Below, piece by piece: positions 55,608 to 63,733 of a DNA stretch of 64,000 bases. Numbering within the stretch: position 1 is the first letter of the stretch; each line of letters opens with the position of its first letter. The translations under genes were made by a program, and so were the position numbers. The notes beneath the pieces are model-generated. The model saw nothing but the letters and a program-made list of their open reading frames with translations. It did not search any database and had not been told where the DNA came from. The DNA is from Ruminiclostridium papyrosolvens DSM 2782 (GTDB lineage: Bacteria; Bacillota; Clostridia; Acetivibrionales; DSM-1351), in the NCBI RefSeq assembly GCF_029318685.1, contig NZ_CP119677.1, forward strand, positions 1,590,001-1,654,000, written 5' to 3'.

Positions 55608-57355
55608 TTAACTTCTTTTTAGGAAACACAAAAAAATATTTTTTGATAATAGCGTTGATCAATGTTTTGTCGGGGCTAACGGTTCCTTTGAATATATTCC
55701 TGATCCAGAGAATCATTGATACTGCCGTCGTTTCGGGCAAGTCGGGTTTCGGGAATGACTTTACCTATATTCTGTTTTATCTGGGACTACAAATAGTAAC
55801 GGTATTATTAGCTCAGTCAGACAAGCTGCTAAGAACAATCTTTGGCAATACGCTTGAAATCAACTGGGGCAAAGATATACTAGAAAAAAGTGCAAAGGTT
55901 CAATACAAGTACTTTGAGCAAACAAAAAGCTATGAAACCATTCATCGCATATTGAGCGGTTTTAAAGAGAATATAACAGGGATAACCGACATAACTTCTT
56001 CCGTTACAAAAATTACTATTTCCATGTTCGGCGTATTTTACTTTATTATGCAGACCGAATGGTGGATTTTCATCGCATTACTTATTACGACATTTCCTGT
56101 ATGGCTTTTTTCCATTATTTCAACGTTACGCGAAAGAGATACTTATACGGAAATTTATCCCTATTTTTTAAGAGCGAACTACCTTTCTAAAATGATTAAT
56201 TCCAGGGAAAGTATTAAGGAGGTTCGTTTATATAATTTTTTCAAGCATATTAACAAATTATGGTCGGAAGTGTTGTCCAAGTTCCAAAGAGGGCAGCTGC
56301 TGTCCAATCTGAAGCCAAGATACATAGCCGGAGCATTTATATTTTTGCAGTATTTTGTTGTAACAGTGATTATTTTTATGTTGGTCTACCCACTCAGAAA
56401 GGGATTGATGACAATAGGCGTATTTGTTGCTCTGGCACAGGCTATGTGGAACTATGTCGGAAACTTTCAATACGAGATCATCAATATCATACAGAAAATT
56501 AACCATCTGAGAGTTTTTGCAAAAGATTATAAAACATTTATGGCATTGGATGAAAACTCATCGGCATTATGTGGCGGAGATGCAAATAATATCAATTTCA
56601 CAAGCATTGAATTCAAGGATGTATGGTTCCGTTATGACGACAGCAGCGAGTATGTATTAAAAGGAGTAAACTTTAGCATATCGAATAATGAATTAATTGC
56701 ATTGGTCGGTTTGAACGGATCGGGCAAGACAACCATCATTAAGCTTCTTCTGGGGTTGCTGCACCCTACAAAGGGAGACGTGCTTGTAGACGGTATGCCT
56801 GTATCTGATATTCAAGTGACAAAGCGGAAAAAAATTTTTTCTGTTATCTTTCAGGATTTTGCGAAATACAATATTTCATTACGTGAAAATATAGCCCTTT
56901 CAAATTTGGATTTTATTAATAATGAAAAGGAAATGATAAGAATTTTGAATTCTTTAACCAATCAGGCTGAGCTTGTGCAAAATCTCAAGGATGGCTTTGA
57001 TACCAGTTTGGGCAAAGATATTGACGGCGGAACGGATTTATCGGGCGGCCAGTGGCAGACGGTTGCCATAGCAAGAGCTTTGTTTTCCGATTCGTCATGT
57101 ATCGTGATGGATGAACCCACTGCGGCAATAGACCCTATTGCCGAGGTTGAAGTATATAACCAATTAATCTCGGCAGCTAAAAATAAAGCCGCTGTTTTTG
57201 TTACCCACCGCCTCGGCTCAACACGCCTGGCACACACCATATATACCCTCGATAAAGGCATTATCGTCGAAAAAGGCTCACATGAGGAACTGATGGAAAG
57301 GAACGGCATATATGCGGAAATGTTCAACACGCAAAAAAGATGGTATGAAAAATAA
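55604..57355 (+). CDS. ABC exporter 1, fused membrane and ATPase domains
   Basis: 583 residues from the ATG overlapping the previous stop (ATGA); a start seven codons earlier is possible. Six membrane helices in residues 1-310, then a nucleotide-binding domain: Walker A GLNGSGKTTIIK, Q-loop FQDFAKY, signature DLSGGQWQTVAIAR, Walker B CIVMDEPTAAIDP, and His switch FVTHRLGS. No C39 peptidase domain precedes it, so it does not cut leaders itself. It probably exports the mature peptide, alone or as a heterodimer with the next gene. Confidence 0.93.
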   Translation: MINFFLGNTKKYFLIIALINVLSGLTVPLNIFLIQRIIDTAVVSGKSGFGNDFTYILFYLGLQIVTVLLAQSDKLLRTIFGNTLEINWGKDILEKSAKVQYKYFEQTKSYETIHRILSGFKENITGITDITSSVTKITISMFGVFYFIMQTEWWIFIALLITTFPVWLFSIISTLRERDTYTEIYPYFLRANYLSKMINSRESIKEVRLYNFFKHINKLWSEVLSKFQRGQLLSNLKPRYIAGAFIFLQYFVVTVIIFMLVYPLRKGLMTIGVFVALAQAMWNYVGNFQYEIINIIQKINHLRVFAKDYKTFMALDENSSALCGGDANNINFTSIEFKDVWFRYDDSSEYVLKGVNFSISNNELIALVGLNGSGKTTIIKLLLGLLHPTKGDVLVDGMPVSDIQVTKRKKIFSVIFQDFAKYNISLRENIALSNLDFINNEKEMIRILNSLTNQAELVQNLKDGFDTSLGKDIDGGTDLSGGQWQTVAIARALFSDSSCIVMDEPTAAIDPIAEVEVYNQLISAAKNKAAVFVTHRLGSTRLAHTIYTLDKGIIVEKGSHEELMERNGIYAEMFNTQKRWYEK

Positions 57356-59183
57356 GAATAATGATACAGATCCGTTTTTGGCCTCCAATCATAAATCTGG
57401 CTTAATCCGGACATTTATACGGCTTCTGTATATGATGGTAAAAACAAGCAAGGTGCGGTTTGTTTTACAATTATTCGTCTCGGTTATCGGCGGATGTTTA
57501 CCAGTTCTTGTTGCTTTATTATGGAAAAATTTGCTGGAAAAGATTACGAACCTGCCCACCGCAGCGAATAATTTATCTCTGCTGTCCGATTTTTTTGTTT
57601 TTGCTTTGGTAGGAGGTTTGTCGGTTTCATTTTATTATTTTTCCGAGATTGTGGACACTTTTTTCCGCAATGTGATTTCACTGAAATTGCAGGATGGGAT
57701 TCATCAGAAATCTCAAAAGGTTCCGGTTGCATTTTATGAAGTACCACAATTAAATGATATAATCAACAGGGCACAAAATGCATTCTGCTATGGACCTGCA
57801 GTCGGTGCAGCGTTGAATATAACGCATATTCTGAGTGTTATAGCCTCTTTGATAGCATCTGTGGGGATTCTTTCGAGTTTTCACTATTCCCTTGCGATAT
57901 TGCTGGTGGGCGTATCCTTACCCTATATTATTAAATTATTAATAAACCGAATTAATTTTGATTTTACTGTCCGGTCCAGTCCTAAAAGACGGGAAGCGGA
58001 AATATACAGCAGGTATTTCACAAAATATGAATATATAAAGGAAACCCAAATCCTGGATGCCAAAGCCTTCTTTATTGATAAATGGCTGAAAGTGATGAAT
58101 TTCGTTCGCCGGGATGAAATAAAAACGAATCTTAAAACCGTCGGAATTGAAACGGTTATTGAGATATTTGAAAGTGCAGGGTATGTTTTCTCAATATTTT
58201 TAACTGTATATCTGATTAACAAAAAAATTATCGGCATTGGGGAATTTGGAGCCATTGTAATACTGCTTGGACAAATGAAAGATAACATTACGAGATTTTT
58301 CGGGGATATAGCTGAAATGCACGAACTATTATGCGTGGTAGAAAAGGGATTTGAATATCTGGATCTTAAGGAGGAGGACCGGCCTATCCATATTTCTCCT
58401 GAAATTAAAGAAGATATTGTTTGTGAAAATGTTTCCTATGCATATCCCCTTATTCGAGAAAAAGTGATTGATGGGGTGGATATTCGTATCAAGCAGGGAG
58501 AAGTGATTGCTCTTGTAGGGTCAAACGGCGCTGGTAAATCTACTCTGGCGAAAATACTGCTAGGACTTCTCACGCCGGATGAAGGCAGGATAAAGTATGA
58601 TGGAACGGATATTAAAAATCTGGCTTATCAAAGTGTTTATAAAAATGCTTCTGCAGTTTTTCAAGACTTTGTTCATTATTACTTAAGCATACAGGAGAAC
58701 ATCGGATTAGGTGATATCTCCAAGTTGGATAATACTGATTTGATTTTAGATGCGGCAAAAAAATCCGGTGCAATTTCATTTGTGAATTCCCTCCCGGAAG
58801 GCATCAATACGGTTTTAGGGAAGGAATACGGAGGCATGGAACTATCAGGCGGACAATGGCAGCAATTGGCGCTAGCCAGAGGGTACTTCAGAGATAGCTC
58901 GTTTGTTGTTCTTGATGAACCTTCTTCTGCCCTGGACCCGGTAAAGGAAGCGGATATGTATGAAAACTTCCGGAGATTATGTAACGGTAAAACGGGAATT
59001 ATTATCACCCACCGGCTTGGAGCTGCAAGTTTGGCGGATCGGATATTTTTAATAGAAAAAGGGCGGATTGTTGAGGAAGGAAACCACAGTGAACTATGCA
59101 ATAAGAAAGGGAAGTACTGGCGCATGTTTGAGGCGCAGGCTTCCATGTATCGGGCAAATAATTGTGCTAATGATATGCAGTAA
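57345..59183 (+). CDS. ABC exporter 2, fused membrane and ATPase domains
   Basis: 612 residues; the start lies inside the last codons of exporter 1. It has the same layout: six helices, then Walker A GSNGAGKSTLAK, Q-loop FQDFVHY, signature ELSGGQWQQLALAR, Walker B FVVLDEPSSALDP and His switch IITHRLGA. Catalytic residues of both exporters look intact, so either could work as a homodimer, but tandem overlapping genes favour a heterodimer. The next gene downstream encodes the precursor peptide. Confidence 0.92.
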   Translation: MKNKNNDTDPFLASNHKSGLIRTFIRLLYMMVKTSKVRFVLQLFVSVIGGCLPVLVALLWKNLLEKITNLPTAANNLSLLSDFFVFALVGGLSVSFYYFSEIVDTFFRNVISLKLQDGIHQKSQKVPVAFYEVPQLNDIINRAQNAFCYGPAVGAALNITHILSVIASLIASVGILSSFHYSLAILLVGVSLPYIIKLLINRINFDFTVRSSPKRREAEIYSRYFTKYEYIKETQILDAKAFFIDKWLKVMNFVRRDEIKTNLKTVGIETVIEIFESAGYVFSIFLTVYLINKKIIGIGEFGAIVILLGQMKDNITRFFGDIAEMHELLCVVEKGFEYLDLKEEDRPIHISPEIKEDIVCENVSYAYPLIREKVIDGVDIRIKQGEVIALVGSNGAGKSTLAKILLGLLTPDEGRIKYDGTDIKNLAYQSVYKNASAVFQDFVHYYLSIQENIGLGDISKLDNTDLILDAAKKSGAISFVNSLPEGINTVLGKEYGGMELSGGQWQQLALARGYFRDSSFVVLDEPSSALDPVKEADMYENFRRLCNGKTGIIITHRLGAASLADRIFLIEKGRIVEEGNHSELCNKKGKYWRMFEAQASMYRANNCANDMQ

Positions 59184-59282
59184 AGAAGTTCCGACCTGAA
59201 CCCTATGAGGTTTAAGTAATTTTTTGGGGAAGTATGCAGGGTTGCTTTAAATATATATTTTAGTGAGAAATGAGGTGATACT

Positions 59283-59405
59283 ATGAAATTTGATGTTAAC
59301 GAATTAAAGAATTTGGTTGAAGAAATGGATCTGAATTCAGCTTTTGATAATATTGATGCCGAGAATTGTTCCGTATGCTGTTATGTAGGCGGGGGCGGAT
59401 GCTAA
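59283..59405 (+). CDS. Candidate RiPP precursor peptide, 40 residues
   Basis: ATG after GAGGTG at six bases. Residues 1-26 form an acidic, amphipathic leader (KFDVNELKNLVEEMDL, then NSAFDNIDA). Residues 27-40 are the core ENCSVCCYVGGGGC, with Cys29, Cys32, Cys33 and Cys40. The Leu-rich helix in the leader is what PqqD-type domains bind, and a Cys-rich, Gly-rich end is usual for thioether peptides made by radical SAM enzymes. The gene lies amid the maturation and export genes and is closed by its own terminator. It is too short for most automatic gene callers. Confidence 0.88.
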   Translation: MKFDVNELKNLVEEMDLNSAFDNIDAENCSVCCYVGGGGC

Positions 59406-59436
59406 TTTAAAATCAAAAAATTGGAATGACGACCGG

Positions 59437-59458
59437 CCATATGGCATTAGCCATACGG
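59437..59458 (+). repeat. Hairpin after the precursor gene
   Basis: CCATATGGC and GCCATACGG flank ATTA, giving a nine-base stem with one G-T pair. It sits between the precursor stop and the terminator and could protect the small mRNA's 3' end. Confidence 0.5.
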
Positions 59459-59483
59459 TGGTTTCTGGTACATAAACAGGTTA

Positions 59484-59528
59484 ATGTGTAGTTTAGAATA
59501 CCCTGCTTCTTAACTACACATATTTTTT
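59484..59528 (+). terminator. Terminator between precursor and adenylation gene
   Basis: ATGTGTAGTT pairs with AACTACACAT around an 18-base loop and is followed by ATTTTTT. Read-through would be needed for the A-PCP gene to share the transcript, so it may set a high precursor-to-enzyme ratio. Confidence 0.82.
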
Positions 59529-59560
59529 CAGGGTATAAACAGGAGGTGCATTTACATAGG

Positions 59561-61372
59561 ATGGATAGGAATATACCGGTAACCGAAAATCCAATCACAC
59601 CCCATATGATACACAGGCTTTTTGAAAGTCAGGCACTAAGTACTCCAAATAATACTGCCCTTATATTAGGAGAAAAAAGCTTATCCTATAAGGAGCTTAA
59701 CGAAAGGGCAAACCAGCTTGCATGGAAATTAAGAGAAAAAGGTGTTCAGGCAGATAGGATTGTCGGTATCATGGTGAATCGCTCATTCGAAATGATCATC
59801 GGTATTCTCGGAGTACTTAAAGCCGGCGGGGCATACTTGCCGATTGATCCTGCATATCCTGCAGATAGAATTCAGTTTATGCTGGAAGACAGTAGCTCAC
59901 ATATATTACTGTCTCAGAAAAAATTCGTTGAAGGAATCCATTATGAAGGTGATTTTATAAATCTGGATGAGAAGGCTATATATGCAGGTGATGATTCAAA
60001 TCCGGCAATAATAAATAGTTCAAAGGATTTGGCCTATGTGATTTATACATCAGGCTCAACCGGTACACCGAAAGGTGTCATGATAGAGCATGGAGCTGTG
60101 TGCAATTTTATCCGGGGAATATCAGAGAAAATCGATTTTTCTGAAGGAAAAACAATCTTAGCGCTTACGACAATATCCTTCGATATTTTCGTCATGGAAA
60201 CACTTCTTCCCTTATCCAGAGGATTATCGGTTGTCATTGCGGATGAATCCCAACAAAAAAATCCGAAGCTCCTAAATGAGTTGATAATCCAAAATCATGT
60301 CGACATGCTTCAATCAACACCTTCCAGAATGCAGCTGCTGCTACGATACGATGAAGAGCTGCAAGGATTAAAATATTTAAAGGAAATAATGGTTGGCGGC
60401 GAGCCTTTGCCAACTTCTTTGTTAGAGCGTCTAAAGTGCTTGTCAAATGCAAAGATATACAATTTGTATGGTCCCACAGAGACAACCGTTTGGTCCACAT
60501 TGAAGGATGTATCGCTTTGCAGCAGCATAAACATTGGAAAGCCGATCTGCAATACTCAGATTTATATTGTTGATGAAAACAGCGGGTTACAGCCTGTCAC
60601 TGAGGAAGGCGAACTATGTATTGCAGGGGACGGATTGGCCCGAGGATATCTTAACAGGCCGGAATTGACGGAAGAAAAGTTTGTTGCAAACCCATTCAAC
60701 CCAGGAAGTAAAATGTACAGAACCGGAGACCTGGCACAGTGGCTTCCTGACGGTAATATTGAGTTTTTGGGAAGGATCGACAATCAGATAAAACTGAACG
60801 GCTACAGGATTGAGCTAGAAGAAATAGAATATCAACTGTTAAAGCACCACTCTATTAAAGAAGCGGTGGTAATTGCAAAGGAAGGTAAGGAAGGAAATAA
60901 ATTTTTGTGCGCATACTTTATGTCGGATATAGAATTGCAGGATACGGTCTTAAAGGAATACTTATCAAAATCGTTACCGCAATATATGATACCGCCATAC
61001 TTTATGAGGCTTGAAAAGTTTCCCCTAACGCCTAATGGAAAGATGGACAGGAAATGGTTGCCTGAGATACAAAATAATGAAACTTCCGATGTTAATGAGG
61101 AGCAGCAGATAACCGAGGATTCTGAAGAAAATGAAATTGAAGCCAGGGTGAAAACTATTATCAGGGCATCTATTGACATACAGATTCAGGAGGATAGTAT
61201 AAATTTGAAGAACCGGTTCAGTGACTTTGGAATCGATTCACTCCTCTATATCAAGATAGTTGTTTTAATAGAAAATGAATTTGGCCTGAAATTCGACGAC
61301 GATGCTTTGAACATGGAAACATTCCCGGATATTCAAAGATTTATTACATATATAGTATCAAAATCAAAATAA
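59561..61372 (+). CDS. NRPS-like adenylation and carrier didomain, likely glycine
   Basis: 603 residues from the ATG; AGGAGG lies at 59541-59546, rather far, and overlaps an in-frame GTG. Adenylation core motifs are complete: YVIYTSGSTGTPKGVM (A3), NLYGPTETT (A5), YRTGDLAQW (A7), GRIDNQIKLNGYRIE (A8), NGKMDRK (A10). A carrier domain ends it, with phosphopantetheine Ser560 in FGIDSLLYIK. Aligning by eye to GrsA gives the ten-residue pocket D-I-M-Q-M-G-L-V-W-K, close to the glycine code D-I-L-Q-L-G-L-I-W-K. There is no condensation, reductase or thioesterase domain. It likely loads glycine onto itself, perhaps also onto the stand-alone carrier at 50599. Confidence 0.88.
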   Translation: MDRNIPVTENPITPHMIHRLFESQALSTPNNTALILGEKSLSYKELNERANQLAWKLREKGVQADRIVGIMVNRSFEMIIGILGVLKAGGAYLPIDPAYPADRIQFMLEDSSSHILLSQKKFVEGIHYEGDFINLDEKAIYAGDDSNPAIINSSKDLAYVIYTSGSTGTPKGVMIEHGAVCNFIRGISEKIDFSEGKTILALTTISFDIFVMETLLPLSRGLSVVIADESQQKNPKLLNELIIQNHVDMLQSTPSRMQLLLRYDEELQGLKYLKEIMVGGEPLPTSLLERLKCLSNAKIYNLYGPTETTVWSTLKDVSLCSSINIGKPICNTQIYIVDENSGLQPVTEEGELCIAGDGLARGYLNRPELTEEKFVANPFNPGSKMYRTGDLAQWLPDGNIEFLGRIDNQIKLNGYRIELEEIEYQLLKHHSIKEAVVIAKEGKEGNKFLCAYFMSDIELQDTVLKEYLSKSLPQYMIPPYFMRLEKFPLTPNGKMDRKWLPEIQNNETSDVNEEQQITEDSEENEIEARVKTIIRASIDIQIQEDSINLKNRFSDFGIDSLLYIKIVVLIENEFGLKFDDDALNMETFPDIQRFITYIVSKSK

Positions 61373-61413
61373 ATAAGCCTCCCTAAATACAGGATTTTGA
61401 GAGGAGTGAGTTT

Positions 61414-62451
61414 ATGAAATCTTCTAAAGTGCTGCCAACAAGGGAACCCCCTGTAAAGGTTTACCATTTTAGGGCGTTTCCTCTGTCGGTAACTTCAAAT
61501 TATAGTGAAACATTGCCATGGTTTTATAGTAATTTTATACAATTAAAATGTACCTCCGAATTTATACGGGAAAAAGAAATGGACTTTGACTTTATTGCGG
61601 GTGATGTTTTCGGCGGCATACCATGGATTGATTATATCAAAGATATTGACAAAACTATGCTGAATGAGAATATGAATGATGTATGTCAGTTTGTTATTAA
61701 GAATATTGATAATGGATACTACATTTATACATTTGTTGATGAATTCTTTATTCCTGACAGATCCGCTTATAAAAAATATCATCGTATGCATGATATAATG
61801 GTTTACGGATATGATGATTCTGAAAAGGTGTTTAATGTTGCCGGCTATAACTCGAAGATGAAGTATGCTGAAACCAAATCCGACTTTGAATGCTTCTATA
61901 ATGCATTTTCAAGCTCTGAACCTAAGCGAAATGATAAAATTGTCCTTTTTAGGAAAATAGATGATGTCAATTATAGCTTTGATATAGAAAGAGTATTTGA
62001 AAAATTGGAAGACTATTTATATTCAAGGGACTGTTCGGATAAGCTGGAAATTTACGATTTTGACGGTAGGACTAAACGTATAAAATATTTACACCAGCTT
62101 CTTAAAACAGGAAATTATGTATTTGGCATAAATGTATATGATCAATTGATACTATTTTGTGAAGCTATGAAGAACAAGTATGTTCGTCCCGATTTACGAC
62201 CGTTTCATTGCCTGTGGGAACACAAAAGTTGTATGTTAGAGCGATTAAGATATTTAGCAGGCCAGAATTACATTAAAAATATTGATGATTTATGTAATAA
62301 TTATAAACTTATCGAGTTAGAAGCGTTAACAATCAGAAACATGATGGTTAGGATGATGTTAATCCGTGACTTCCATTCAATTGAAGATGTTAAGTATCGT
62401 CTTGACAAGCTATCTAAGGATGAATACGCCTTATTAATTAATTTATTATAA
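61414..62451 (+). CDS. Second BtrH-like/C39-fold protein
   Basis: 345 residues after GAGAGGAGTGAG. The middle has the strand pattern of the BtrH/C39-like fold (NGYYIYTFVDEFFIPDRSAY, then YHRMHDIMVYGYDDSEKVFN and VAGYN), with His126 and Asp127 or Asp134 as polar candidates. Unlike the protein at 54558 it has no obvious N-terminal Cys nucleophile, so it may be a non-catalytic partner. The C-terminal 170 residues are helical. Proteins of this type occur as stand-alone genes beside NRPS modules. Forty-one bases separate it from the A-PCP gene, so it shares that transcript. Confidence 0.7.
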   Translation: MKSSKVLPTREPPVKVYHFRAFPLSVTSNYSETLPWFYSNFIQLKCTSEFIREKEMDFDFIAGDVFGGIPWIDYIKDIDKTMLNENMNDVCQFVIKNIDNGYYIYTFVDEFFIPDRSAYKKYHRMHDIMVYGYDDSEKVFNVAGYNSKMKYAETKSDFECFYNAFSSSEPKRNDKIVLFRKIDDVNYSFDIERVFEKLEDYLYSRDCSDKLEIYDFDGRTKRIKYLHQLLKTGNYVFGINVYDQLILFCEAMKNKYVRPDLRPFHCLWEHKSCMLERLRYLAGQNYIKNIDDLCNNYKLIELEALTIRNMMVRMMLIRDFHSIEDVKYRLDKLSKDEYALLINLL

Positions 62452-62794
62452 TTGTAATAAATTAATTTCAATAATTAGTGGGTAGTAAAAGGAAGATTTT
62501 TATGTTTAAAATTTTGTGTATGAAGCCTTTTAGACTCAATGATGGCTAAGTATTTCCAAAGTATTAACTCTCAAAAATTTATTCAATGATATTTCTATGC
62601 TTTTCCCTGTATTTTGAGGGTCTAGCCCGTCCGGCGATGAGGATTTGCCTTCACAAAAAATGTCAATATAAATGACACTAAAATTTTAAAATATAGTAGC
62701 GTAGTTCTTGAAAACAGTGTATAATAATTTTAAATAAGAGATAAATTTGTATACTAATGCATACAAAAAAATTACATTTTTAAGGACACGTTTT
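62452..62794. other. Intergenic region before the glycyl-radical genes
   Basis: About 340 bases. A 15-codon open frame at 62502 follows AAAGGAAG (MFKILCMKPF, then RLNDG); it is too short to call. TATAAT occurs near 62721 and could start a separate transcript for the activase and glycyl radical enzyme, but no matching -35 box is clear. TGTCA and TGACA at 62659-62676 form a weak hairpin. Nothing else is supported. Confidence 0.4.
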
Positions 62795-63706
62795 ATGAGA
62801 ATCAAATATTTTGATATTGGGTGGTTATCAAGAACCGATGGGCCGGGTAACAGAACAGTACTGTTTTTGCAGGAGTGTAATCTGCGGTGCCCCTGGTGCC
62901 ATTCTCCTCATTCAAGAGAAGTTGAATCTCCAATCCTTTTTAACGAAGTAAGGTGTATTAATTGTCATAACTGTATGGAGATTTGCATTCAAAATGTCCA
63001 TTCTTTCAGGAACGGAATCCACATGGTTCAAAGAAAAAACTGTATAAAGTGCGGCAGGTGTATTGAAGCCTGTCCGACTTCAAGGTTGGATACCAATTCA
63101 GGAGCCTTGTTTTTGCCTACCCGCAGTATGGAGGTGTCGGACATGTTTTCGTTGTTGCGCCCGCAGCTTGAGGTTTTAAAAACCTCCGGCGGACTTACGG
63201 TAAGCGGTGGAGAAGCTCTTCTTCAAAAGGAGGCTGTTATGGAAATACTGAAACTTTGTAAATCGAGGAACATTCATACAGCCGTAGAAACCTCATTAAC
63301 ACTACCGGAAGAGTATTATGACTCCGTCAGTGAGTATGTGGACTGTTGGCTCATAGGATTGAGAGGTACATATCTGAATAATATATCCGATAAAATCAAA
63401 AGTACAACAATGAATAATGTACGTTACTTTTCACGCTTGGATTCGGAAGTAGTGGTAAGGTTTCCTGTGATAAAAAATTATACAATGTCGGAAATACAGT
63501 TATCCCGGATTGCAGAAACCATGTGTATCGGGGCTTTTAACAATATCGAGATATTGCCGTGCAACAAAAGTATGGAGCATTATTACAAATTATCAGGAAT
63601 AACCTCTGAAATTAATGCAGAGGATGCGTTTCCAGATGCATATGAAATAAAATGTATTGTTTCATTCTTCAAGGCAAAAGGCTTCAATGTAAAGGTAATA
63701 TCCTAA
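62795..63706 (+). CDS. Glycyl radical enzyme activase, radical SAM
   Basis: 303 residues from the ATG after AAGGACACG; an upstream frame extension has no site. The activase triad Cys28, Cys32 and Cys35 in ECNLRCPWCHSPHS is followed by two ferredoxin-like 4Fe-4S sites (Cys54-57-60-64 in CINCHNCMEIC and Cys83-86-89-93 in CIKCGRCIEAC), as in activases of the non-pyruvate-formate-lyase glycyl radical enzymes. TVSGGEALLQKEA is the SAM-binding motif. It places a glycyl radical on the enzyme encoded 27 bases downstream. The HSPHS segment after the triad departs from the common QNPE pattern. Confidence 0.9.
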   Translation: MRIKYFDIGWLSRTDGPGNRTVLFLQECNLRCPWCHSPHSREVESPILFNEVRCINCHNCMEICIQNVHSFRNGIHMVQRKNCIKCGRCIEACPTSRLDTNSGALFLPTRSMEVSDMFSLLRPQLEVLKTSGGLTVSGGEALLQKEAVMEILKLCKSRNIHTAVETSLTLPEEYYDSVSEYVDCWLIGLRGTYLNNISDKIKSTTMNNVRYFSRLDSEVVVRFPVIKNYTMSEIQLSRIAETMCIGAFNNIEILPCNKSMEHYYKLSGITSEINAEDAFPDAYEIKCIVSFFKAKGFNVKVIS

Positions 63707-63733
63707 ACAAAAAATAAGATAAGGAGAAGATTT

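Noticed and set aside
62502-62549. A 15-codon open frame as a second precursor peptide
   Set aside because: It has a ribosome binding site but no leader/core division and only one Cys; not enough to call.
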